Below are positions 22,691 to 35,229 of a DNA stretch of 64,000 bases, in pieces. The notes beneath the pieces are model-generated. The model had not been told where the DNA came from. It saw nothing but the letters and a program-made list of their open reading frames with translations, and did no database searches. The translations under genes and the position numbers were made by a program. Every line of letters starts with the position of its first letter. Position 1 is the first letter of the stretch. Source of the stretch: Sphagnum magellanicum (lineage: Eukaryota; Streptophyta; Sphagnopsida; Sphagnales; Sphagnaceae); the NCBI GenBank assembly GCA_021904315.1, contig CM038908.1:21906501-21970500 (forward strand), written 5' to 3'.

Positions 22691-23530
22691 AATGAACCTC
22701 TTTGATTGGCCCATCACAAACAAGTTCTAAAACTTTGGATACTTCACAATATAGAAATATTCAAAAATAAATGAAAGTATCAATATTTGGCCAACCATAT
22801 AGGTTCCAAGAGGACAACAATGGGCGAAGCATATGGGACAAAGGGAGGTGCTATTGGGAATATGTTGGGAACCCATTGCATTCTTGATGGGAACACAATG
22901 AGAACTTGGTGGGAACACATTGAAAACAACAGTGGTCTGACACCCCTGCCCCCACCCTCCCCAAAAGAGGTCCATTGGATGCATCATGTAATTCCATTGG
23001 TTGAACAAAATTTCTAAGTATTCCCAATTGTGGTCATCACCTATTTTGACCTAGGTCAATGAGAGGGGCATGAATTGTGGGGACATAATTCTTGCTTCTA
23101 TTAATTAGTTGGTTGGGGGAGGGTCCATCCAAGTTTTTTTTTTAAATTTTGTTTTCGCAATGAGCCACTTTGGTTGGCCCATTACAATTACTTTTTGAAA
23201 CATTGGACAATCCCCAAAATAAAAATGTTGAGGTGCTTCCCTTTGGCCCACCTTCTAGGTTATGAAAGTTCAATTTTGGGCAAAACATATCATTTAATGT
23301 GTGGTGCTATTGGGAACATGTTGGGATTTACACATCGAGAATTTGTGGAACATACATGGGTAATATCACTAAGAACTTTGTGGGAACACACATGGAACAT
23401 GATGGGAACACAAAATCCAAAAAAATCAAAATTTCCCTTGGGCAACAAGCTTTTGTACCCCAAAGGAGAAAAGATAGGCCCTCCTAGGTGCATGTTGAGT
23501 TGTCATTTTGATTGGCTGCATGAGAATTTG
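22690..23530 (+). repeat. diverged tandem duplication, about 430-bp unit
   Basis: Two related units are seen, about 22,690-23,010 and 23,155-23,530. Both contain 'ttggcc' followed by 'ggtgctattgggaa' and 'atgttggga', then repeats of 'gtgggaacaca' and 'atgggaacaca'. The short open frames over them follow the repeat and are probably not genes. Confidence 0.6.
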
Positions 23531-23984
23531 ATTTTTATAAAATTGATTGTGACAATTTTTGGCCAGGGCCATTACCCCTTCTTAAAAGTGTGCAGACCTA
23601 TTTACATGGCTTGCAGCGAGAACTAAATAGGAGCAACAAATTAAATGCATCTCACTTCTTAATGCAAAAGTCCAGACGCCTTCTAGGGTGCATGACATTC
23701 AATTAATCTTGATTTTTTTGGATTGTCCTCTAATTATGACAATTGTTTTAAATATGGCTTCGACAATAAGGTTGCTCAATGCTTAAGTCCTATCGTCTAT
23801 GGTGTTGAGAGTTGACCACTTCTGTTTTTCTTGTGTGAAATCACTTTGCCATCTCCACCTTCATCTCAAATGGCTTTCATCCAACAAAAAGGAAAATGAA
23901 CATTCATAAGGAAATGGTTGTCTTATTGGCAACCCTGGAAAATGGTTGTCTTGCATTTTTGTTGGGGCAATTGTGTTGTAATAG

Positions 23985-24245
23985 CCTAGGGTCAGTTTCC
24001 ACATTGACAAAATGAATAATCATTTTCTTTTCAAAAAAAATCATTTAAAAATTTGAAGTGATATATATTTTTTCATCATCTACTATAATATTGTGATATG
24101 AGTAGTGAAATTCTTCGGAGTGTAGCCTATGATAATTATGATGATTTTCAATATGTCAACTTCATATTTTTCACAAAATTCCATTTCACCATTTTGAGGA
24201 TTATTTAATAACAAAATTGACCTTAGGGTAAGGTAGTTGTTTTGG
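23985..24245 (+). repeat. dispersed repeat R, copy 1
   Basis: It matches 37,400-37,660 over about 250 bases. Shared words are 'gggtcagtttccacattgac', 'gtagcctatgataattatg' and 'gtcaacttcata'. I do not recognise the family. Confidence 0.65.
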
Positions 24246-24279
24246 GAAAGGGTGGTGTGAACTGGGGGATTGGCAAAAG

Positions 24280-24790
24280 TGAAGGTAGACTTTCATGAGG
24301 TGCAAAAAGAAATGAACATCCATTCCCAAGGATATGGTTTTGTTATTGATCAGTAAATTGAGAAATGGTTGTGTTGCCTTTGTGAATGGCTTTTCCTTGG
24401 GATAGATCCAATGCCTAGATATTTCTATGGGAAATGGTTATGTTAACTTGGGGAATGGAAAAGGCTAGGTAGACTTTCATCCACGGAATAAGAAGGAAAA
24501 TGAATAACCGTTCCCTAGGAAATAGGCAAATGTGCTGCATGACAAGTGTTTCATGAAATGGTCTCATTACTCGAGAAATGGCAAAGGTTGGGGTAGACTT
24601 TCATTTGAGAAAAAGAAAAAGGAATTGAATAACCCATCCCATAGCCAATGGTTGTGTTGTCTCAAGGAAAGGCAAAGGCCAAAAAAAAGGAACATGACTA
24701 ACCATTTTATCACTGGGTGTGTTCCACAAGGAATGACAATAGCCAAGCAACACAATGGTTGGGGAATGATTGGGGAGCATTTGTTGTTCA
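24280..24790 (+). repeat. degenerate tandem repeats, about 100-180-bp spacing
   Basis: 'gtagactttcat' recurs at about 24,284, 24,470 and 24,591. Each is followed by an A-rich word and then 'gaac' or 'gaataacc' with 'attccc'. 'ggttgtgttg' also recurs. Related words occur at 23,880-23,950. No coding sense is apparent. Confidence 0.5.
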
Positions 24791-25164
24791 CAAATCTCTT
24801 CTTTGGGGATGTTGATATCATTTAAAAGTTTGAAAATTTTACCAATAGTCAATTTATGTGAAATAATTAGTTTTTTTTGTCTTGTTTGCACATACAATAG
24901 ATTAAAAAATATGGAAGAAGGTTGCATAATGAATGAAAATTGCATAAAGGATGAAAAGATGGTAATTAAAATTTGCACCATGGATGAAATAATAAAAAAA
25001 GGTTACAAAGTGAATGGAAAGTTGGGGAGAAAAATTGAAAATTAAAATTATGACATGGATGAAAAATTGAAAAGTTGAACTTGTACAAAGAATGAAACAA
25101 TGTAGTGATTCATTCACATGGGGAAGACACTTAGTATAAAGTTTGGGATCTATGTGTGTCAAAC

Positions 25165-25515
25165 GACCATTTTTAGGGGGTATCATAGTACCTGGGTGGC
25201 TTCAATAGTTCTCTACCAAATAATTAATTTAATCTATGATTTTTGGTTTGGTGGCTACTTTTTTAATTCTGAAAATTTCAGCATAGTATTCATAATTATT
25301 CTAGAGATATTTCACTTTGTCAGTGCTTATGTGGATGTAAAATAACTGATTTGGTCATTGGAGGTCCCTGGTTCGAAATTAGTGGACAAATTGAATGTGT
25401 TTTTGAAAAATTTGGTTGAAAGGGTTGAATTTTTTCTGAAAATTTCGACAAAGTTAAAAATAATTTAATTTATGCCAAAGCCACCTAGGTACTACAATAT
25501 TAGATAAGTGTCCAA
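25165..25515. mobile_element. foldback/MITE candidate
   Basis: 'gtacctgggtggctt' at about 25,188 has a near-perfect inverted partner, 'aagccacctaggtac', at about 25,481. This gives an element of about 350 bp. Between them is 'ggttcgaaatt', which resembles a tRNA B box, but I see no A box. Terminal duplications are not clear. Confidence 0.35.
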
Positions 25516-25519
25516 CTTA

Positions 25520-26690
25520 TTTTTCATCACCCTATTGTTATCTAAATTTTTAATATATACATATTAAAGCCATCATATATTAATTATAATTCATATTTCA
25601 GATTATTACATATCTTATTTTATAATTAAATTTATTATTTAAATAAAATGTACCTTATTTTTAATTAATTAACTTATAATTTTAACCCAACAACCAATAT
25701 ATTGCACCTTATATCTTAACTCATGTATTTTCTACCATTTTTTAATAGTGTTTCCTTGGGCTCATTCATCATTGTCTAACCTTTGAAAAATTATAAGGCC
25801 TAGCAAGTTCTGCAGTGAAAATGTATTCAATGTCCCTAAAGAAACTGTGGTTCCAACTTTTATTTCTCCCTTGGGCAACTTTCTTGGGGAAGTGGGGCCA
25901 AGTTGTAAAGAGAAGGTATCACTACTTCCCATGATGGTTTCTTGAAATGAACAATGGGGGAGCAACTCATGGAAAGAAGATCATTGTTGGGAAAAAAAAA
26001 AGTAATGGTAAGGGTATATAAGTTTTGCAAAATTATCAAGCTGAGCAATGAAAAATCAATGACAAATATTTACCTTGGGATAAATATTTCATCATTTACT
26101 CTACATACCATGTATGCATAAATGAGTAAATGTAAGATAAATAAAAATATCTACATATGTATATGGCACATTTAGAAGTGAAGAAAGATGGTTTACTTGT
26201 GCAATTAGCATTGCAAACATGAACATGTGAAGTTTCAAACATGTTATTAAACAAATAAACAAAAATAGAATTAAACCAATCAAAAGCTTTAAAAACACAA
26301 TAAAAGCATTCTTATATGATAAAAAATAATTAAACTAAAAATGGTTCCAAGAGCATATGGTAAAAAGTTTGTTCAAGATAATTAATGCAATGATCATAAA
26401 TAAAATGTCACAAAAATATATATTCAAACACTAATGTGAGCAAACCCATCACAATTGTGCATGCATTCCACAATATACCACACAATGAATTTGGCATATT
26501 ATACCCTTTTTTACATGTTTCAAAACAATTACCCTCTCATAAGTAAATGTAAACCTCAAATTATATATGAACTAGTAGAGTAAAGATAGAGTAAGGTAAG
26601 ATATGTATTTATTTTTTATTATGCCCATGGGACTTACCCACCAAACATTAGAGGTGAAATGACAACCATTATTTTCTACTTATCGTAGTA
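25520..26690. other. AT-rich non-genic stretch
   Basis: I see no gene, only short open frames without recognisable domains or codon bias, and A/T runs. Confidence 0.5.
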
Positions 26691-26693
26691 GTA

Positions 26694-27374
26694 TAGTAAA
26701 CCCCTTTTATAATCACCCCATTTTAATCACATTCTTGTTTGTGTCACAATTTTTGGTAAGCATCCATTTTACCAAGAAACACTATTTTTTAGAATCACTA
26801 TCATATTCATTAATAGCACAAAATATTTGGAAGGTTTTTTTTTTTGTAAATGTGACTATAATGAGAGAAAATTTAGGAAAAATATTAGGGTTTTGTGAAT
26901 TATAGTTTGGCAATGTTAGTGTTGCTTTGTGTTCAATTTGTGCAAACTAACAACAATGAATTTAATTGAAGAAAAAAAAGAAAACAACTTTCTCATGTAA
27001 ACAAGCAAAAGATATGCAAACTTGTTAAGAAAGTAGAATTTTTTTATTAAAATAATCTAATTGATAAGATACACAAGCTAATAGTTAAAGAGCTCAAACT
27101 CAATGTAAATTATCACATTAAAAAAATATTAAAATCATAACAACCTTCTTCAAGTTTAATAACATAGTAGAATTTAGAATAACCCATGTAAGAAATTTAA
27201 TCAATTGGCACCTTTATTCTAGCATAGAAGGGTTGTTTTGTAAAATTGTTTTTGCATATAGTCACAATCTTGTAAGGGTTTATATGGAATGTGATTATAC
27301 ACATTTAAATCACAATTCATTAGTGTCACAAAAAAAGTGGTCACCAAAGGTATGATTATAAAGGGGGTTTATTG
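26694..27374. mobile_element. MITE candidate, pogo-like termini
   Basis: The left end 'tagtaaaccccttttataat' has an inverted counterpart at 27,350-27,374 (minus strand 'caataaaccccctttataat'). This gives about 680 bp with terminal inverted repeats of about 23 bp and more scattered matches inward. The ends resemble those of plant pogo-like (Lemi/Emigrant) elements. No transposase is seen, so it would be non-autonomous. A TA duplication is only partly visible. Confidence 0.45.
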
Positions 27375-28075
27375 TGCAATAACAAATTTGGCAACTCAGT
27401 GCCATATAATTAATTAAGTTTTAAAAGTTCACTTTAGCACATTAAATATTATTTTTCAATGTTTTGGGTTTACATTATAAATTTATCTTTAAACATGAAT
27501 GAATGAAAGAATAATTTTTCATTCATTTTGATGCACACCATTAATTTGCTACACTTTTTCATTCTTGACACTTGTTCGCATGTGCCTTCACATGAATCCT
27601 TGATTCAAGTTTGTTAATAACGTCCACAATGCCATTGGATATAGAACTATTTCCATGTTTCATTTCTTTAGTTTGTATCACACAACAAGCCTAATTTGAA
27701 GGTGAATGAAACTTGGAACCAATGTTTTTTTTTTGTCCAACATTTTGCCAAAATGAAGAATAAAAATATATATATATATTATGTTGCAAAATTCCTGTTT
27801 TTGCTAAAAAGGATTGTCAAATTTCAGTTTTCTTTTTAAAAATGTTTCACCACATTTGGATTTTGATTTTAGTCTAGTAGCATTCTTTTAACTATTTTTT
27901 TTTCCCTATTTAGACATGTTATAATCATGTTGTCATTTAATGATAAATCCCTCTTGGAATGCTAACAATGAGGCAACATCAAAAAATTGAAAAAAATCAC
28001 TGCTTGAACCTACATGCCATTATCAAATTTCAAATTTTCAACATTTCATGCAATGATTCTTTTAAAATTGTGACA

Positions 28076-28106
<31 letters not shown>

Positions 28107-28549
28107 AGTGCTCAATCCATTGAGGTACTAGGGTAGTAGTGATGTTATTGAGATATTTCAGTGGTTTGCTATATGGGGGAAAGTCTTGAGGTCAATTCCT
28201 TGAAATTTCAACAATGTAAGTTTATAATTCTTTTTAACATGCCCTTTCGAGAATTGATTAATGTTGTACCTACAAGATGTCACTTGGGCCATCACTTTTT
28301 GATCATTATAGCTCTTCTATAAAAAATCTTGAAATTACCATACAACAATATTGTTATAATCTTGAATTTAGACTAGATATTGTCTCCCTTACTTTTTAAT
28401 TCCAAATATTCTTTTCTCTTCCTATGACATGTCATCCATAGCTCAGATTATGCAATATAAAGCATTTTTCACATTTCCTTGCTCCAATTTTAAATTCTTA
28501 GAATGTTCATCTATATGGATTAAATTTTTTTTAGAATTCATAGAATAAC
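27375..28549. other. AT-rich non-genic stretch with (TA)n
   Basis: No gene is seen. It contains a pure TA dinucleotide run at about 28,079-28,105. Confidence 0.5.
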
Positions 28550-28870
28550 CAAAAATAACCTAGGGTTAAATAACCTAAATTAGCATAAGGTAAAATAACC
28601 AAGAATAACTAAAAATAAAATGGCTTAGAATAACCAAAAGTAAATTAAGGTATAATAGCCAAAAATAACATAATGTAGGATAATTGATAATAATTTAGAA
28701 TGGCCTAGTTTGGAAATTTTTAAGTAATCAATAATAGCTTATATAACCTATAATATAGTATTTTAGAATAATTTCAAATAAATTAGGATAAAATAGCTTA
28801 AAATAAAATAACCTAAAATAACATAAGATAAAATAATGTAAAAAAATTTAAGATAAAATAATTTTTTGCC
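28550..28870 (+). repeat. degenerate AATAACC/TAAAATA simple repeat
   Basis: Imperfect reiteration of 'ataaccaaaaataac' and 'taaaataac' words over about 320 bases. Confidence 0.7.
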
Positions 28871-30560
28871 CTCTTTCAGCTTGACCAAAATTGAAAATAC
28901 TAAACCCTCACACGGGGAGTTTTTTTTATTGATTTTTCTGATAAATAGATCATGATTTCTTGTAATGAATGGAGTAACTACTACTTGTAACCGAGAATTG
29001 TGTTAAAGAAAGGAATTGTGCAACATGACTCTTTGAATGAAATCTTTTCATGGATGTTAAGTGAATATATGATTAGCCAACATTGTTGAATATTTTTTAT
29101 TCTGACATACTATTAAGCCAAAAATTCAATAATCTTCCATTTTTAATGCCAAGTCGACTTTGAATAATAAAATAACTATTTGACATTTGCGTGCTGAAGA
29201 AGATAAAGTACTATGGTATCGGAAAAATCTTGTGGAGAAAATTTTGTGATCACAATGCAATGGCCCAATGGAAACCCTAACTGCAATGTTGACAGTGAAC
29301 CAACACCTACACTCATATCTTCACCTATTGGTGAAGCCTAGTACTAGCTATATTTAACTCACTAAACGTGAAACTTTGACTGTGAGGCCCTTATTTTGTA
29401 TTATGAAATGTGCCCAATAGATGCTAGAGACTGTTGTTCCTGGCAGGAATTTGGGTGAGGTTGATAGTGCAAGCACAATGGGATGTGGATTTGCATTTGG
29501 ATGGTGGGCATGTGGAAGTACTCAATGGGCATGTGGATTTTGAAGAATGGTTAGGTCAGGTAAAGGCAAAAAGACCTGTCCATTGTGCCCTGCACCAAGG
29601 GGACTTGAAAGAGGTGGAAAGGTCATGTGAAATCTGTTACCTATGTCTTAGGACACAATATTTATAGTGTTTAGAGGGATTGCGAAGAAAACCTCACAGT
29701 CCCAAATACAAGATCAGATCACACAGATAGTAACAAACTGATAGAATTTCTTAGTGTGTATGAAGGGCACTTACCTGCATTAAAAATTTGCTGCAACAGA
29801 GCAGGCACCTCATACATTAAGTTCCTCAAAAAATCCTTGTGCATAATATTCCAAAAAACAATTTGAGGAACCTTATGCTTAATTTGGGTGCCTCTCCTTC
29901 TCAAACAAAATCACACCTGTTAGAATTCTACCAGATCTTTACAACTTATAAGGACCTTGAATGTGGCAGTTTTGGGAATTTAGGTCCCATGCAAGGTGGA
30001 TCCTGCCTCATGTTGGGCCCTTATTCACAAAACTGCGGCCTTAATAATAGATATCCTACACCCAAAAATTGGTGATGTTGTATTGAAGAGTTGTGACCAC
30101 AGCTGCTAGCTTCTTCTGGGTAGGTTACATCAAAGAGCACAATGAACCCTAAATGTGAAGTTGTAGAATAGTGTTGGTGTCCTTGACACTGGCAATTACC
30201 ATGCACTTGCTATTGTTCATGCAAGATAATTTGTGCAGATGCATAATTTATTTGTACAATTTGCTAATTATTGGACAAAACTAACAAACCCACAATTCCG
30301 ACCAATACACATATGGGCACAATGCACAAATAAACATGTACTTGGTGGACAAATTGTCAACACTCAACAACCCAAAGAGCTTGCATTTGGGCCAAAGTGA
30401 ACCAACAGTCACCAATGCACTAGTTGGCCGTTTTGTCCATTGGATGGGTTGTGTTTTTTCATTCGGTGTCAGATGGTCTTCATCACAATGCATTTCTTTT
30501 CATTGCTAACCACTGTACTTTTTCTTTTTGGTTTGTTCTTGGTTTTTTTCTTGGACCTAA
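28871..30560. other. non-genic stretch
   Basis: No supportable gene. The open frame at 29,434-29,667 (77 codons) has no recognisable domain and no partner exon. Confidence 0.45.
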
Positions 30561-30564
30561 CCTC

Positions 30565-31130
30565 ACACATAGCTACCCTACTCACCTTCCTACTTTCATT
30601 AGTATTCTACCAACCTTAGTACCTTACTAATTATCCCCTATTGACATAGCTATCTTAATAACTAGTTATCTTACTAACTACCTACCTTACTAATCTAACT
30701 ATCTTGTTAGTTACATACCCTACTGCCCTAATCATTATACTAACTACCTACCCTACTGACCTAGTTACATTATTATTTAGCAACCTTATATACACAAGCA
30801 CCCTATTGACATAAATACTTTATAAACCTAGTCACCTTGATAAGGTAACTTGTTTCGTAAATACTAACTTGCCTATCTACCTAGTTATTTTGTTAGTGTA
30901 ACTTTCTTCTTACTTACTAACTTGCCTACCTACATGCCTACCTACTCTAGTAACCTATCTACCTTGCTCCTTGAACTTTCTTTCTACTTATTAACTTGAC
31001 TACTAACTCAACTACTTACTTATATACCTACTTACCCACCTATGCATCCACCTATGCACCCACTGTTTTACCTACCACTATCTTCACCTACCTATCTATG
31101 TTTTTTACATAACCAAATACCTAATTAATT
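30565..31130 (+). repeat. degenerate CTAC/CCTA-rich simple repeat
   Basis: About 560 bases of decayed tetranucleotide-like repeat, with words such as 'ctacctacc', 'ttactaacta' and 'cctactgacc'. Strongly strand-biased (few G). Confidence 0.75.
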
Positions 31131-32499
31131 ACCTGTTCATTTTTCCCACCCCCAACCCCCCAATCCTACCTATTAATTTATTAAAGTTCACCCTAATTCA
31201 TGGATGATGAATATAGGTCCCCATATGTAAGTATTACAAACAATTTATGGTGGAAACAATGTCATAATTGCAGTCATTTTGGTTTAGTTAATTCATATTT
31301 TATTTTAAAAAATTTATCTAATTTATTTATGGAATGGACATTACAATACATCTTTTCATGTAATTATTATAAGTATGTACTATTGGATTATGGTTTAGTT
31401 TAAGGTTGGGACACGTAAATTAATTAGCAAGTTTTTCACAAATTTATAGTAATTAACCTAAACTAGGTTAAATTTTAGGGTTTAGACATATGTGAAGTAA
31501 TACAATTTCATTATATATCTTTTTTGAAGAGAGTGGAAAAAATTAGTTTGGAGAGATCACACAAAAGTAAGAGACATATCTTTTCTTTTGGTTTTTTAGG
31601 TTCTTTTGGTTATTTTTGAAGGTTAAGGTTTTTTTTTAATTAATAAATCTTTGTAATTTAAAAGTTTAAAATTTTGGTTTAAAATTTTTTTCTTATGTTT
31701 TTTTAATTTTTTTTGTTTTGCATTATATAATTTGTATATTTTGTATAGTTTTTTGGGTTTAGGGCATATATCACTAAGACTCTTTTTTGTTAGGGTTTGT
31801 ATAATTAGGGTTGTAATTGGGCTTATGGAAAAATATCGTTTGAATTTTAGGGTTATGCCTTATGATTTAATGTTTAGGAATTTGGTTCATATATATCAAG
31901 GCTTAAGGTTTATATTCTAGACTTTGTTCATTGTATTGATTTTTGATTTTACCACTTGTTTAAATTTATAACATAATTGTGAATTTCCTTTATTTCCATA
32001 TGTTCCATAATTGTAAAAGTTCAATATTTCTTAACCCACTTTTGTTTAAATGTAATACCCGTATCATATTATGATAATTCATTAACCATGAAACATAAAA
32101 ATATTTTAAAAATATTTGATTCCTTGCCAATGCATCATGTAATTCATGTTTTCAAAATTATTTATTCACCTTATAATATGATTTAACATATATATAAATG
32201 AACATAATGCAAAATTGGTCACATTGATGATATAAAGGGTTAGGGTTTAATGTAAAATTTACTACTTCATGTTAGAATTATGGTTTAGGTTTAAAGTTTG
32301 GGACATATAAATTAATTAACATTTTTTTATAAGTCTTCAATAATTAAAATAAATCTAAGGTGCATTTTGGGCGGAATTTTTAAGGTTCAAACATATGTAA
32401 AAAACAGTGTAATGTTATTTTATATTTTTTTAAAGAAAGTGAAAGAACTTAATTTGGAAATATTACCAAATGGTAAAAGATATACCTTTTTTTGCATTT
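31131..32499. other. AT-rich non-genic stretch
   Basis: No gene. Scattered 'tagggttt' words occur but not as a telomere-like array. Confidence 0.5.
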
Positions 32500-32790
32500 C
32501 CCTAAATGCAATACCCATATTCAAGTCATTTTGATATAACCCTTAAATGATTTAGATAATTTGAAATGTAGACCCAACCCTAAATGCAATACCCACATGT
32601 AAGGTCATTTCGAAATAATCAATATGTAGTTTGAGTGGCCTTTTAATGAAAACTAAAACTTATATGCAATACCTACATACAAATTCATTTTGAAATAATC
32701 CATAGGCGATTTAGACAAAGCTTAGGTGAATAATCAACCTTAAATGCAATACCCACATGTAAGGTCACTTCAAAATAAGTGGTTTGGGTA
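32500..32790 (+). repeat. tandem repeat, about 80-bp unit, four copies
   Basis: 'atgcaatacccacatgtaag' or close variants recur at about 32,503, 32,582, 32,660 and 32,737. Each is followed by 'gtcattt' and 'gaaataat'. Confidence 0.75.
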
Positions 32791-33139
32791 CCCAAAATAT
32801 TTCCTTTTATACACTTAAGTTAATTTTATTATAATTAATTATCATGAATAAGTATCTAAAATAATGATATGAATAAATTATCAACATAGAAAAATTAATT
32901 AAGATAATAAATTAAATATCAAATTATTGATTTGATTTTTAGATCTAAATTTTAATTATTTAAATAATTAAGGTTCAACCAAATAATTAGTTAATTAATT
33001 TTTTTAAAAATGATTGTTTAAATATGATAACCAATCATTTACATTACTTGAAATGTTTTTTTAGTAATTCCTTAATTATGAAATTATTTGTTGATACTTA
33101 GACTAGATTATTATGTCATATGAATCCCATAAATATTAT

Positions 33140-33375
33140 AATGGAAACCTATATGCAAGTATTGCAAAAGATGTTAAAAATCAACAACTAAGTATGGACC
33201 TATATGTGGGTACTATAATGGATGTTAAAAAAATCAACTACTAGACCTACATGCGGGTAGTACAATGAAAGTAAAAAAACCAACAATTATTTATGAGACC
33301 TATATGTGGGTATTATAATGGATGTAAAAAAAACTAACTATTTTTATAAGATTTATATGTGGGTATTGCATATTT
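33140..33375 (-). repeat. tandem repeat, about 50-bp unit, five copies, inverted relative to the 32.5-kb array
   Basis: 'cctatatgtgggtattataa' or variants recur at about 33,147, 33,198, 33,247, 33,297 and 33,347. The core 'atgtgggtattgca' is the reverse complement of the core of the array at 32,500-32,790. Confidence 0.75.
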
Positions 33376-33789
33376 GAAATGGCCTTATGGAAATTATAAT
33401 AGAAAGGATGTAGGTATTGCACAATGTTCATTTTAATATTTATAAACCCTAGAAAAATTAATGTTACCTATTCATATGGGCCTAATTAAATTTTGATTCT
33501 TACATATAAAATACTTAGAAAATTATGAAAAAGAAGACATATATTATTAACCATATATCCATCAAACAAATGTGATTAGAAAAAAATGTTATACTCATAA
33601 AAGAAGTACAAAAATGGGTGGATCAAAAATTGCTAGAGAACCCAATGAAAACAAAAGGTTTTTTATAATATATCAAAAAAACCAAACCTCAAAAATTAGG
33701 TAGTCCAAAAAATGAAAAGGTTGAAAAAACCTAGCTAACTATATAAAGTGGAAACCTTAAACCATATCATTATCTACAATTTTGTGTTT

Positions 33790-34450
33790 AGTTCGGTAAA
33801 CAACTGTTGCATTTGCAGCCCTTATTGCATTATTATTTCATACCTTCCATGAATCATTCTAGATTCATGGAAATTTAATACATCTATCAACTCTGATGTC
33901 CAACTTGCTTTAATGGATTGATCCTAATTTTTTACATCCCATGCCATTTTCAATTGTCGTGCATATGCAGAACAAGTGGATAAAATCATTTCTTATAAAT
34001 CTTCACCTTTCTCCATATGTGATGTTACATTTTGAGGCACGCTTCCCACACCCCAAACATTAAGACCTAACACATGCAAGAATTGCTTTGAAACTAATTT
34101 GATCAAAGTTGGTTTTGGTAATGGTGGACATTGCTCTACAATAATCATTAGCTTATCCCACTTGCGTTGGGCTTTGACACGAGTGTAACTAACAACCTTT
34201 TGATCATTATGCCTTTACATAGCCATGGCATTTCCCAAAAATCAAATGTTCATTTTAGCATGGTCTTGATGTCGAGAATTTCCTTCAAAAGTTGATGGTT
34301 TTTCAAGTTTGGCCTTTTTTGCCACCAAGCCATGCATTTGTTTCGAATGCTTGGTCAACAACCATTTAGCACAATATGTGACAGTGTAAGTGTCAACTTT
34401 ATACTTTCATTTTGACCCAACCTTCATCCATTTTTTGTCCTTTTAAGCCA
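33790..34450 (-). pseudogene. decayed coding region, family not recognised
   Basis: One minus-strand frame reads as a protein-like sequence of about 220 codons, interrupted by several stops. Recognisable blocks are DTYTVTYCAKWLLTKHSKQM (C and H spacing like a zinc finger), RVKAQRKWDKLMIIVEQCPP, FLHVLGLNVWGVGSVPQN, AYARQLKMAWDVKN, ASWTSELIDVLNFHESRMI and LQMQQLFTELNTKL. The amino-acid composition is protein-like, and the frame holds across the stops. It is probably an old transposon-borne or expanded-family gene. I do not know the family. Confidence 0.55.
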
Positions 34451-34850
34451 TATTAGGTGGACAAGGGGGTGCAGGTGGCTGAGAGGTTTGGTCGATTTCA
34501 AGTTCCAGACCTAAACCAAAAAATATAAAAAAGTAAGTCATTATTTTGTAATAAAAGAATCTTAACCCTAAAACCTTACAAATAAAAAGTTCAAAAAATA
34601 GGATGCAGGTATTGCAAAACATAAAATCACACAATCACATGCAACTCTTGCAAATTTTAACTATTTAAAAATATTATAATAAAAAATTTCAACAAAAAAA
34701 ATCCTATAGCTTGCATCAAATGGTGGAAGGTGCCGATACAATTACACTTAGAAAAACTTGTATAATTTGTTTTAGATGCATTTAATCTAATGGATGTAAA
34801 TTCTAAAACAATTTAACCCACCATTTTTCAATCAAAATTCCCAATATGTA

Positions 34851-35072
34851 TTGGGAGTGATCTTGTCATTTGAATTGCAAACTATCACCATTATTAACTC
34901 TAAACCACATAGATTATTTGATTCATCAATTCCCAATTCTGATGAAATAACAATTTGCTCCCCAAGTCTTAATTATGATGGAGTAACAATTTGCTCCCCA
35001 AGTCCTGGTTGTAATGGATCAACATTTTGCTTCCCAATTGTCTGTTCTGATGAAACAACATTTTACTTATGA
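34851..35072 (+). repeat. 36-bp minisatellite within a 73-codon open frame
   Basis: Within 34,931-35,070 a 36-base unit (core 'aacaatttgctccccaagt') repeats about 3.7 times. In the plus frame this gives 12-residue repeats: IPNSDEITICSP, SLNYDGVTICSP, SPGCNGSTFCFP and IVCSDETTFYL. The opposite strand is also open through it. This is more likely a repeat than a gene. Confidence 0.6.
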
Positions 35073-35229
35073 GCTTCCGAATCACCACCTTTTTTAGTTT
35101 CCTTCCTCTAGCCATTACAACTTTCAACATTAAAAAAAACCACCATTTCATTGTTAATTTTCAATTCTAATGAACTAGACCAAAAGGACCAAAGAAGAAG
35201 AAAAAAAATAAAAATGACGGCAGCTTGCT

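Noticed and set aside
25360-25385. Possible tRNA gene (ggttcgaaatt B-box-like word)
   Set aside because: No A box at the right distance and no cloverleaf could be drawn.
29434-29667. 77-codon plus-strand open frame
   Set aside because: No recognisable domain, no partner exon, and no repeated or conserved copy in the window.
31440-32300. Scattered TAGGGTTT words suggesting an interstitial telomere tract
   Set aside because: The words are isolated and irregular, not a tandem TTTAGGG array.
32500-33375. CRISPR-like array
   Set aside because: Units are degenerate, lack unique equal-length spacers, and the genome is clearly plant.
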